From Coffea arabica (lineage: Eukaryota; Streptophyta; Magnoliopsida; Gentianales; Rubiaceae), in NCBI RefSeq assembly GCF_036785885.1, contig NC_092320.1:14695557-14759556 (forward strand): DNA of 64,000 nucleotides, read 5' to 3'. Shown here piece by piece: positions 12,346 to 21,507 of the stretch (position 1 is the first letter of the stretch; every line of letters begins with the position of its first letter). The position numbers and the translations under genes were made by a program. The notes beneath the pieces are model-generated. The model searched no databases. It had not been told where the DNA came from and saw only the letters and a list, made by a program, of their open reading frames with translations.

Positions 12346-12943
12346 TGTTATGGTATCGAACAGTAGCCAGGCAACAGAACAGCTCCCAATGGACAGATAT
12401 AATGAATTTAGCACAAAACAAGATGAATAACAGGAAGTATCAATAATGTACCAGTGAATGATCAATGAACTGAAATTGATATTGATTAAACAAGAAATTA
12501 CAGAATTGGCGGGATGAAGGAAAGAAATGATAGAATGAAGGAAATCAGAGAAGAAAGGTTCAGGGAATGATCCCTTACAAATTGCTAACAATAATCCTGC
12601 CTTTTCCTCTACTATTCCTGTCTATATATAGAGCTAGCTAATAACAAACTCCTTCCGCGTTCACCCAGCTTGGCCATGTGAATAGCTAACTGAATCTGTT
12701 TGCAGAGCCACTTGCTGTTGAGCTCAAGTTGCTTGAGCTTGTTTCCAGCAAAGGCGTGTTTCTAACCTCACGCCTTTGTTTTCTGCTTCTCCTTCCTGCT
12801 TCACGCTTTCCTCTCCTAATGCACGCCTTCCTCCTTCTTAGTGGACGTGATATCAGTTTTCACGTTTTCAGCTTCCCTTCTGTTATCTTTACTAAGGCGT
12901 GATATTAAGTTCACGTCTTCAGCTTTATTTCTGCTCCATGACA
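12346..12943 (-). repeat. LTR of the Ty3/gypsy element (its 3' LTR)
   Basis: 598 bp, starts tgttatgg and ends ccatgaca, matching 17553-18150 base for base as far as can be read by eye. A TATA-like tatatata motif lies near its middle. Confidence 0.95.
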
Positions 12944-12971
12944 ATTGCTTCCCCTTCAATCAATCTTGTCC

Positions 12972-15900
12972 TCAAGATTGAAATCCAGGGAATTCCTGTT
13001 CAATTCGTTCAGCATCCTCCCAAGTAGCTTCAGCTGGTTGAGTACCCCACCAATGGATGAGCCATTGCACAGTTGCAGCATTTTTCCTTTTAACAATTCT
13101 TCGGTCTATCACTGCTACTGGCTCCACTCTGAGATGCCCCTGTTCGTCTACATTTGGTAGTTGAAGTATAGGGGTGGTATGGTCCCCGACCTTTTTTTTA
13201 AGTAGGGACACATGAAATACTGGATGTATCTTGGCTCCTTCAGGCAGCTTAAGTTTATAGGCAACCTTCCCTATCTTCTGCAATATTTGATAAGGCCCAA
13301 AGTATTTGGCAGACAGCTTGGTGTTGCCCCTTAGTTCCACAGTAGTTTGCCTATGGGGTTGTAATCTGAGGTACACCCAGTCTCCTGCATTGAAGGTCCT
13401 TTCACTCCTCTTTTGGTCAGCATATAGTTTCATTCTGTTTTGTGCTTCTTGTAAGTTGCTTTTAAGTAGTTCATCCAGGCGTTGTCTGTTCTTCAGATGG
13501 TCTTCCACAGTAGCCACCTTGGCTTGAGTGTAAGGCCCCAGAGCTAGTTGGGGAGGGGGTATTCCATATAGAGCTTCAAACGGGCTCATCTGAATGGCAG
13601 TGTGGTAAGTGGTGTTGTACCACCATTCTGCAAGAGAAAGCCAAGCACTCCATCTTTTGGGTTCCAGATGAGTCATACACCTCAAGTACATTTCTAGTAC
13701 TTGATTCACCCTCTCCGTTTGGCCATCTGTTTGGGGGTGATAGGCCGTGGTCAATTCCAGTTTAGTTCCCAGCAGGGAGAACATCTCAGTCCAGAATTGG
13801 CTAGTGAATACCCTGCCTCTATCAGAGAGCATACTGAGAGGCATTCCATGCAGTTTGCAGACATGATCTAAGAATATTCTGGCCACTGTTGGGGCATCAA
13901 AGGGATGAGACAAACTAATGAAGTGAGCTGACTTGGTGAACCTGTCCGCAATTACCATGATGGTATCCTTCCTTTCAGATAAAGGTAGCCCCTCAATGAA
14001 GTCCATAGTTACATGGCTCCAGGAATATTTGGGAATAGGGAGTGGTTGCAGGAGTCCTGGATAGGCAGTGTGTTCATCCTTGCACTTCCTGCAGGTATCA
14101 CATTGTAACACAACATTCCTGATATCCCTATACATACCTGTCCAGTAAAAAAGTTGTTTAGCTCTGAAATAGCTGGCCTGTATTCCTGAATGTCCCCCTA
14201 GCTGAGACTCATGTAGTGTAGCAATAATTTTCTTTCTTATTTCTCCTGCTGAGCCAACCACTATCCTACCTTTGTATCTGAATATTCCATCCTGGTAAGA
14301 ATGTTCTGGTGGATCTCCAGGTGTAAGTACTATCTGCCTGATCATGTTCTGCACCTCCTCATCTCCTTGGTAGCTCCCTATTACTTCCTTCATCCATTCG
14401 GGTAGGACACAGGTTAGTTCAGTGCAATCTCCTTCCTGTCCACCTGCCCTTCTGGATAGAGCATCTGCTGCTATGTTTTCCTTTCCTTTCCTATAGTGAA
14501 TCTCGTAGCTGAGTCCCAGCAATTTGGTAAGCCATTTCTGTTGAAGTGAGGTAGTGATTCTTTGATCCAATAGATACTTAAGGCTCTGATGGTCAGTTCT
14601 TATGATGAAGTGGTTCCCCTCCAGGTAGTGTCTCCACTTAGTAACTGCAGTCACTAAGGCTAGCAGTTCTTTCTCATAAATAGACATTCCCAGGTTCCTA
14701 GGCGCCAGGCTTTGACTTAGGAATGCTATTGGTCTCCTGTCCTGCATAAGTACTGCTCCAATTCCTCCGTAGCATGCATCTGTTTCTATCACAAATTGCT
14801 TAGTGAAATCTGGCAGGGCTAGTACAGGAGTGCTGCACATTGCCAGTTTGAGTTTCTGAAAGGCCTCATCTGCTGCTTCATTCCAGTGGAATCCATCCTT
14901 TTTCAGTAATATGGTGAGAGGTTTTGCAGTAGCCCCGTATCCTTTTACAAATCTTCTGTAATATCCTGTCAGTCCAAGGAATCCTTTGAGCTCCTTGACA
15001 GAAGTTGGTGTGGGCCAGTTCATCATTCCTTCCACCTTCTTGGGATCTGCCCTTACTCCTTGTCCTGAGATAATGTGGCCAAGGTACTCCACCTCTGTTT
15101 GTGCGAAGGAGCATTTACTTCTCTTGGCATAAAGTTGGTGTTCCTGCAACAGTTTCAACACTTCTGCTACCTGCTGCAGGTGTATTTCCAGGGAGGAGCT
15201 GTAAATTAGTATGTCATCAAAGAAGACCAAGACATACCTCCTCAGTTGATCCCTGAAAATGTGGTTCATCAGGCTCTGGAATGTTGCTGGAGCATTTGTT
15301 AGCCCAAAGGGCATAACCTTGAATTCATAAAGGCCTTGGTGAGTTCTAAAAGCTGTCTTGTGTATGTCTTCCACCTTGACCCTGATCTGATGATAGCCAG
15401 CCCTCAAGTCTATTTTGGTGAAGTATTTTGAGCCATGCAGTTCATCCAGAAGCTCATCTATTAGGGGCATAGGAAATTTGTCCTTCATGGTGAGTTCATT
15501 CAGTTGTCTGTAATCTACACAGAATCTCCAGCTACCATCTTTTTTCTTGACTAGTAACACTGGGGATGCAAAATGACTATTATTGGGTTGGATGATCCCC
15601 ATTTGTAACATTTCTTTCACCAACCTCTCTATTTCTGTTTTCTGTACATATGGGCACCTGTATGGCCTAACCTGGAATGGGGTAGCTCCTTGCTTCAGTG
15701 GAATGTTGTGGTCGTGGCTCCTTCTAGGGGGCATGCCTTGAGGTTCAGCAAACACCCCTTGAAATTGGTCCAGCAAGCTCCTCATTTCTGCTGGTATTAC
15801 TTCAGTGTCCTCCTCCCTTTCCTCTATTACACACAGCTGGGCAGATATTCCATATGTCTGTTTTTTCCTCCATTTTGCTAATTTACTCCCCTTGATGGCC

Positions 15901-17519
15901 TTGAGCTTGAGTTTGCTGACTTCCCCCTTCAACTCCACTGGTTGCCCTCCTTGTAGGAACCTCATGGAGAGTTGCCTGAAATCAAACTCAATAGGGCTAT
16001 ACCTGGCTAGCCAATCTACCCCCAGGACCATATGACAGCTTCCCAGTTTTAAAGTATTGAATTGGTGTGTGAATTGATTACCCTGCATTTCCCACTGTAT
16101 AGCTCCCTGCAACTGCCTGGACTCTAATTGCTCCCCATTGGCAACCCTGACTGTTAATGGACTTCCAATAGTTGGTAGTTGTATGGTTTCTGCCAATCTT
16201 TCATCAATAAAACAGTGGGTACTCCCACTATCTATCAGAATTAAGATCTCCACTCCTGCTATCCTACCCTTAAGCTTAAGTGTCTTATGCTCAGTCCCTC
16301 CTGCCAACGCATGAATGGACACTTCTATGTTCTCATTGCTTAATTCCCCTTCTGGACAGTCACAGAACTCCTCTGTGTCTTTCCCTGATTCTTCTAAGGG
16401 TTCCCCTACCCCAAAAGGTTCATCTATCAATATGTAATTCAGGTGAGCTTGTTTACAGACATGTCCCAGGGTATATGGTTCAGCACACTTGAAGCATAAC
16501 CCCTTTTCTCTCCTGTAGCTCAGCTCAGAAGGAGTAATCCTTTTGAACTGATCCACTGTACGGTTAACAGGTCTAGCATTTCTATTGGAAAAAGGTTCTG
16601 GTCTTTTAGGTTGGAAGTTAGGCCACTTTTCTTTAGCAGGTGGATAGAAATTTTGTTTGTTATTTGGTGGGGCACTGGGTGAGGTGGAATATTTCTGCAT
16701 CATTTTTCCTTGGCTTTTTCTAAAGGCTTCCAAATGCTTCTCCTGCAGTTTAGCAGTTTCAATGGTGTCTGTTAAAGTAAGGGGTCTGGTCATCCTAACC
16801 ATGTTCACTATTTCTTCTTTTAAGCCACTAAGAAAACATGATTTGTAATAAGAATCAGGTTGGCCAGGGAGATTTACCATTACTATGGATTTCAGCTGCT
16901 CGAACCTCTCCAGGTACTCAGATACACTCCCAGTTTGCATCAGTTTGTTGAATTCCTCTATGGCCTCCTCTGGATCTCCTTCTCCAAATCTTTCACACAC
17001 TGCCATGGTTAGCTCCTTCCAGGGTACCATTCCTTTCTCATGATACATGCCATGGAACCAGATATCTGCCTTCTCCTTGAAATGGAGCTGGGCAATATCT
17101 GATTTCATTCCTTCCTCCACTCCATGGATCTGGAAATACTTGTTTGCCCTCCTAACCCATTCTCTGGGATTACCCCCATCAAATGTAGGAAAATCCATCT
17201 TGGGCAACCTGGTCCCCCCTTTACCTCCCAACCTTTCAGCTGTATCTGTGGTAATTTCTATCCGTGTCTCCCTCTCAGAACTACTACCTCCTACTTCCTT
17301 CCCCTTATCATTTAACTTGGCCATGATCTGAGCCATCATGTTCATCATCCCCTCATATTTTTGGTCTAAGCTTCTGATGGCTTTATCTGTGTTTTCCTGT
17401 CTATGCTCCATTGCCCTCATAGACTGTTCTACCCCATCATTCTTATTGGCAAAAGTCCTAACCACACTCCCCAACTCAGTGAGTTCTTTCCTTAGAGCCT
17501 CCTCCTGAGTCTTAGTCAT
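12972..17519 (-). CDS. gag-pol polyprotein of the Ty3/gypsy element
   Basis: A single frame of about 1,515 codons on the minus strand. Parts in order: gag (about 16600-17300), zinc knuckle (about 16460-16500), protease (about 16200-16250), reverse transcriptase (about 15100-15700), RNase H (about 14450-14800), integrase with zinc-binding and catalytic parts (about 13680-14220) and a chromodomain at the C-terminus (about 12975-13130). The ATG at 17519 lies just inside the primer-binding site; the frame is also open upstream into the LTR, but that stretch is not part of the protein. The chromodomain assigns it to the chromovirus branch. Confidence 0.9.
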   Translation of the reverse strand: MTKTQEEALRKELTELGSVVRTFANKNDGVEQSMRAMEHRQENTDKAIRSLDQKYEGMMNMMAQIMAKLNDKGKEVGGSSSERETRIEITTDTAERLGGKGGTRLPKMDFPTFDGGNPREWVRRANKYFQIHGVEEGMKSDIAQLHFKEKADIWFHGMYHEKGMVPWKELTMAVCERFGEGDPEEAIEEFNKLMQTGSVSEYLERFEQLKSIVMVNLPGQPDSYYKSCFLSGLKEEIVNMVRMTRPLTLTDTIETAKLQEKHLEAFRKSQGKMMQKYSTSPSAPPNNKQNFYPPAKEKWPNFQPKRPEPFSNRNARPVNRTVDQFKRITPSELSYRREKGLCFKCAEPYTLGHVCKQAHLNYILIDEPFGVGEPLEESGKDTEEFCDCPEGELSNENIEVSIHALAGGTEHKTLKLKGRIAGVEILILIDSGSTHCFIDERLAETIQLPTIGSPLTVRVANGEQLESRQLQGAIQWEMQGNQFTHQFNTLKLGSCHMVLGVDWLARYSPIEFDFRQLSMRFLQGGQPVELKGEVSKLKLKAIKGSKLAKWRKKQTYGISAQLCVIEEREEDTEVIPAEMRSLLDQFQGVFAEPQGMPPRRSHDHNIPLKQGATPFQVRPYRCPYVQKTEIERLVKEMLQMGIIQPNNSHFASPVLLVKKKDGSWRFCVDYRQLNELTMKDKFPMPLIDELLDELHGSKYFTKIDLRAGYHQIRVKVEDIHKTAFRTHQGLYEFKVMPFGLTNAPATFQSLMNHIFRDQLRRYVLVFFDDILIYSSSLEIHLQQVAEVLKLLQEHQLYAKRSKCSFAQTEVEYLGHIISGQGVRADPKKVEGMMNWPTPTSVKELKGFLGLTGYYRRFVKGYGATAKPLTILLKKDGFHWNEAADEAFQKLKLAMCSTPVLALPDFTKQFVIETDACYGGIGAVLMQDRRPIAFLSQSLAPRNLGMSIYEKELLALVTAVTKWRHYLEGNHFIIRTDHQSLKYLLDQRITTSLQQKWLTKLLGLSYEIHYRKGKENIAADALSRRAGGQEGDCTELTCVLPEWMKEVIGSYQGDEEVQNMIRQIVLTPGDPPEHSYQDGIFRYKGRIVVGSAGEIRKKIIATLHESQLGGHSGIQASYFRAKQLFYWTGMYRDIRNVVLQCDTCRKCKDEHTAYPGLLQPLPIPKYSWSHVTMDFIEGLPLSERKDTIMVIADRFTKSAHFISLSHPFDAPTVARIFLDHVCKLHGMPLSMLSDRGRVFTSQFWTEMFSLLGTKLELTTAYHPQTDGQTERVNQVLEMYLRCMTHLEPKRWSAWLSLAEWWYNTTYHTAIQMSPFEALYGIPPPQLALGPYTQAKVATVEDHLKNRQRLDELLKSNLQEAQNRMKLYADQKRSERTFNAGDWVYLRLQPHRQTTVELRGNTKLSAKYFGPYQILQKIGKVAYKLKLPEGAKIHPVFHVSLLKKKVGDHTTPILQLPNVDEQGHLRVEPVAVIDRRIVKRKNAATVQWLIHWWGTQPAEATWEDAERIEQEFPGFQS

Positions 17520-17539
17520 CTCCCAATGGCTCGTAGCTA

Positions 17540-17551
17540 GCTCTGATACCA
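17540..17551 (-). other. Primer-binding site of the Ty3/gypsy element
   Basis: On the minus strand it reads tggtatcagagc, complementary to the 3' end of initiator tRNA-Met, one base inside the 5' LTR. Confidence 0.9.
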
Positions 17552-17552
17552 C

Positions 17553-18150
17553 TGTTATGGTATCGAACAGTAGCCAGGCAACAGAACAGCTCCCAATGGA
17601 CAGATATAATGAATTTAGCACAAAACAAGATGAATAACAGGAAGTATCAATAATGTACCAGTGAATGATCAATGAACTGAAATTGATATTGATTAAACAA
17701 GAAATTACAGAATTGGCGGGATGAAGGAAAGAAATGATAGAATGAAGGAAATCAGAGAAGAAAGGTTCAGGGAATGATCCCTTACAAATTGCTAACAATA
17801 ATCCTGCCTTTTCCTCTACTATTCCTGTCTATATATAGAGCTAGCTAATAACAAACTCCTTCCGCGTTCACCCAGCTTGGCCATGTGAATAGCTAACTGA
17901 ATCTGTTTGCAGAGCCACTTGCTGTTGAGCTCAAGTTGCTTGAGCTTGTTTCCAGCAAAGGCGTGTTTCTAACCTCACGCCTTTGTTTTCTGCTTCTCCT
18001 TCCTGCTTCACGCTTTCCTCTCCTAATGCACGCCTTCCTCCTTCTTAGTGGACGTGATATCAGTTTTCACGTTTTCAGCTTCCCTTCTGTTATCTTTACT
18101 AAGGCGTGATATTAAGTTCACGTCTTCAGCTTTATTTCTGCTCCATGACA
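17553..18150 (-). repeat. LTR of the Ty3/gypsy element (its 5' LTR)
   Basis: 598 bp, the same sequence as 12346-12943, followed by the second tatgg target copy at 18151-18155. Confidence 0.95.
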
Positions 18151-18155
18151 TATGG

Positions 18156-21100
18156 ATTTCAAGGCATTGATCTTTTTGGAGCAACTCCAAGCACCCCTGA
18201 GAACATGACCAATATGGAGGCATTTCTCGATGAGTGGCGAAGGGCCATCAATTTGGAGTCCAGTACATCACGGTTGATCTTGACAATGGCAGGTTACTAT
18301 TCGCCTGTGTTGGACTCAATGACCTACCCTGTGGACTCAATCCGAAAGAACTTAGACTGGGTGCATCTCAGGTCATATGACTATCATATGTCCTCAAAAG
18401 ACAAGTTTACCGGAGCACATGCTGCTTTATATGATCCACTGAGCAGGCTAAATACTGATTTTGGTATAAAGAACTGGATAAGCAAAGGATTACCAGCCAA
18501 CAAATTGGTACTTGGCTTGGCATACCACGGCTATGCATGGACACTTTTGGACCCCAAGAACAATGCAATAGGTGCACCAGCTGCAGGTCTGGCCATAACT
18601 AAAGATGGATCGATGAGCTACAAGTATATCAAGTGGTATATGACAAGTTATGGAGCTACATCAGTTTTCAACTCCACTTATGTGGTGAACTACTGCACCA
18701 TAGGATCATTTTGGATTGGCTTCGACGATGTAGAGGCGATCAAGACTAAGGTTTCTTATGCAAAGGAAAAGGGACTTCTCGGTTACAGCATATGGCAAGT
18801 TCCAAATGATGATACAAAGGATGTACTATCCAGAACAGGTCAGTCATGTCTTATCTACTCAATCTGCAAAGTAATGGTATAGCCAATCTCATTTGTGTCT
18901 TGTATTTCTGCTAAACTGCTAAACCTCAGAGAGCAGATGTTGAAATCATGCATAACTTAAACCCAAATGTTTCAATTATTGTAACCAATATATGGTAATT
19001 CTATAAAGTTCTGTTAAGCAAGTGCCAATACTTGTCTCTGTGGCCTCATTCAAAAAAAAAAAAAAAAAAAAAAATCTGTCTATGTGACTACATTTTTCCA
19101 TTGGATACTTTAAGTGGATGAGGATTATGGAAAACAGATAGACAGGTGATACTTTCCATGTTTGCTCATAATCATCCTACTAGGATTTTATGTCAAAGAG
19201 AGCAAATGTCCTGTTTTTGGTAGACAGATAGGGAGAATTCGTCATGGTGCTTAGCTAATAGATTACTGCAATATTCGCAGCTCAAGCAGCGGAAGATCAA
19301 CAGAAAAAGCAACACTTATTGTTCATATTACTGCCAGCAAGTGCAATACCCTTTCTTCTGGTGGCAATAATATGTTATCTCAAGAGAAAATTCATCCTAT
19401 CAAAAGGTAACGAACTTATTTCCTGAGATAAGTTGATATAGCTTCCTCATTATTTTGATTTAAAATGAAAAGAAACTCAAGATATACTGTGATTATTTCC
19501 TTTCAGTTAGACAGATCACAGATTCAGGCAAGAGATCTATACCACCGCATCTGCAAGCATTCAGCTTTTCTAAGATTAAAGCAGCCACAAAGAATTTCTC
19601 AGAGGAGAACAAGCTTGGCGAGGGAGGATTTGGACCTGTTTATAAGGTAATATTAGATATTCCATCCACAAGTTCATACTGTGATGCAACATGAAGCTTT
19701 TTAGAAGTACTCTGAATATGCAGTCATGCTAATACTAAAGCAAAGAATACAAATAATGTTTATGTTCAAGGAATAAGGTAACCGTTCAAACAAAAAAAAA
19801 AAAAGAAGAATTTCTATTAGCAATAGGGCTAAATTTAGGGTAAGGGTTCTTCAAACAGGTTGGCATTTAGTTCATTACTAATTTTGGCTGTGAGTTTGCC
19901 AGGGTAAACTAAAGGATGGCCAAGAAATAGCAGTTAAAAGACTGTCCAACACATCAACACAAGGATCAGAGGAGTTCAAGAATGAGGTTACACTAGCAGC
20001 AAAACTACAACATGTCAATCTAGTGAGGTTAATCGGAGTTTGCACGGAGAAGGAGGAAAAGATACTCATCTATGACTACATGCCAAACAAGAGCTTGGAC
20101 TTTTATCTCTATGGTCTGTCAACTCTTACACAATTCTGTTAACTCCATAACATACAAGGATTAATCTTTGAGGCGTCAGAATCCATTACTCCATCATAGC
20201 CCTGCATATTGCCATAACCGTGCAACCACCAATATGTTACTTAGAGTGAGCAAACTTTTTGTTAGGCATTGAGAATAAAAAATTGAGTATCTAGCTACAT
20301 GCAGGAACTTTTAACTAGGCAATATTTTACGATATACCAAGTATGGCTGGAGAATTATATCATGATTTTGCACATTCCTCTTCATGAATAGCACCCAATG
20401 CATTAGAAATCACCATTCATGTCCTGGAGGAAAAATGTAAGGTCACTCCACAAATAGAAACAGTAGCCTGACAATTTTTTCGTTGCGTGAGTGTTTCTCG
20501 TCTTTCATGAACAGTTGTTTTTCCTACATTCTTCAAAAAACTAATGAGCTTTTTGGTCATAAAAAGCATCAGAGGAACTGACTTATGTGTTGAGAATCCA
20601 CTGGCATGTTACTAAGCATTTGGGATTCATTTGATGCCAGATCCAACCAGACGGCTATTTCTGGATTGGGAGAAACGGCTTGCTATAATTGAAGGGGTCA
20701 CTCAAGGTCTACTCTATCTCCAGGAGTACTCAGCATACACAGTAATTCACAGAGACCTGAAAGCCAGCAACATCTTACTTGACAGTGAGCTGAAGCCTAA
20801 AATATCAGATTTTGGTATTGCTAAACTTTTCAAAAAAGACGAAAATGAAGGAAACACAAGCAGGATTATTGGAACCTAGTAAGAAATCAATAACTCGGGT
20901 TATTTATATTCTTCTTATCACCATTCACCATACTCACTTTCTTCTTCTTCCTTCTGGAAAACAAGCGGCTATGTTCCTCCAGAGTATGTAAAACGAGGTA
21001 TGTATTCAAGAAAGTATGATGTTTACAGCTTTGGTGTGCTGATTTTGCAAATCATAAGTGGCAAGAGGAGCTCATGCCTATACGGAATGCATAAGAATCT

Positions 21101-21507
21101 GAATCTTTTAGAATTTGTGAGTAGCATTATAACCTTCTTATTATCATTTTTATTCTACTTCATCAGTGATAATAGACCTGCAATAATGACAATTTTAGGC
21201 ATACCAACGGTGGAAAGATGGCAGTGCCTTGGAGTTCCTGGATCCATCACTTGATGATGATCAATCCTCATGCAAACTTCTAAGGTGTATGCAAGTAGCT
21301 CTGCTATGTGTCCAAGAAAAGTGGGAAGATAGGCCATCCATGTTAGAGGTCTCCTCTATGCTGAAGAATGAGAATGAGAGTCTGCCCACTCCTAAGATGC
21401 CTGCATTTTCAACCAACGAACACAAAGATGTAGAGACAAATTTCAGAACAGATGAGGAATTTTGTTCAGTTAATATGGCAACGGTTTCTGATCTTATACC
21501 TCGATGA
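18156..21507 (+). pseudogene. 3' part of the chitinase receptor-kinase gene, downstream of the retrotransposon
   Basis: From 18156 the frame resumes with FQGIDLFGATPS and carries the rest of the GH18 domain to the phase-1 splice donor at 18839. Exons then encode the membrane anchor (19281-19406), the juxtamembrane region and glycine loop (19507-19646), the small kinase lobe (19903-20113), the catalytic loop and DFG (20641-20878), the activation end and large lobe (20966-21116), and the tail (21199-21507, ending VSDLIPR). The exon 5 donor is correctly placed: ggaaccta|gtaaga joined to c|ggctat restores GTYGY, so the apparent stop after GT is intronic. No decay is seen in these exons. Confidence 0.85.

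Larger units (their letters stand above)
12346..18150 (-). mobile_element. Ty3/gypsy chromovirus, full length, very young
   Basis: A 5,805-bp element in minus orientation with LTRs at 12346-12943 and 17553-18150, both 598 bp and indistinguishable by eye, a primer site complementary to initiator tRNA-Met at 17540-17551 and a purine tract just inside the left LTR. One long frame carries, in order, gag, protease, reverse transcriptase, RNase H, integrase and a C-terminal chromodomain, the gypsy order. It looks whole. Identical LTRs and a perfect target duplication point to a very recent insertion. It lies antisense within the first exon of the chitinase receptor-kinase gene. Confidence 0.96.
11900..21507 (+). 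pseudogene. CHRK1-like: Chitinase-related receptor-like kinase gene (GH18 ectodomain, TM, Ser/Thr kinase), split by a retrotransposon
   Basis: Exons are 11900-12345 plus 18156-18838 (one exon split by the Ty3/gypsy element), 19281-19406, 19507-19646, 19903-20113, 20641-20878, 20966-21116 and 21199-21507. All junctions are GT-AG and all phases agree; without the insertion the reading frame is 767 codons. The protein has a signal peptide (MLLLTPKLFLLFLPLLQF, from the second ATG at 11939), a GH18 domain of about 350 residues, a transmembrane segment in exon 2 (ILLPASAIPFLLVAIICYL) and a kinase with [29 protein letters not shown] and GTYGYVPPEY. The GH18 active-site motif is replaced by GIDLFGATPS, so the ectodomain is predicted to be non-catalytic. 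Tobacco CHRK1 also lacks the catalytic glutamate. The kinase looks active (RD type). The intact protein would sit in the plasma membrane; its ligand is unknown. With the insertion, only about 148 N-terminal residues remain in frame. Confidence 0.9.

Noticed and set aside
17520-17798. Upstream extension of the retroelement long open frame
   Set aside because: It runs through the primer-binding site into the LTR and has no supported start there; the same peptide appears at 12346-12591 only because the two LTRs are identical.
20876-20884. Apparent stop after the IIGT of the kinase
   Set aside because: A donor gtaaga at 20879 and an acceptor before 20966 restore GTYGYVPPEY, so the stop is intronic.
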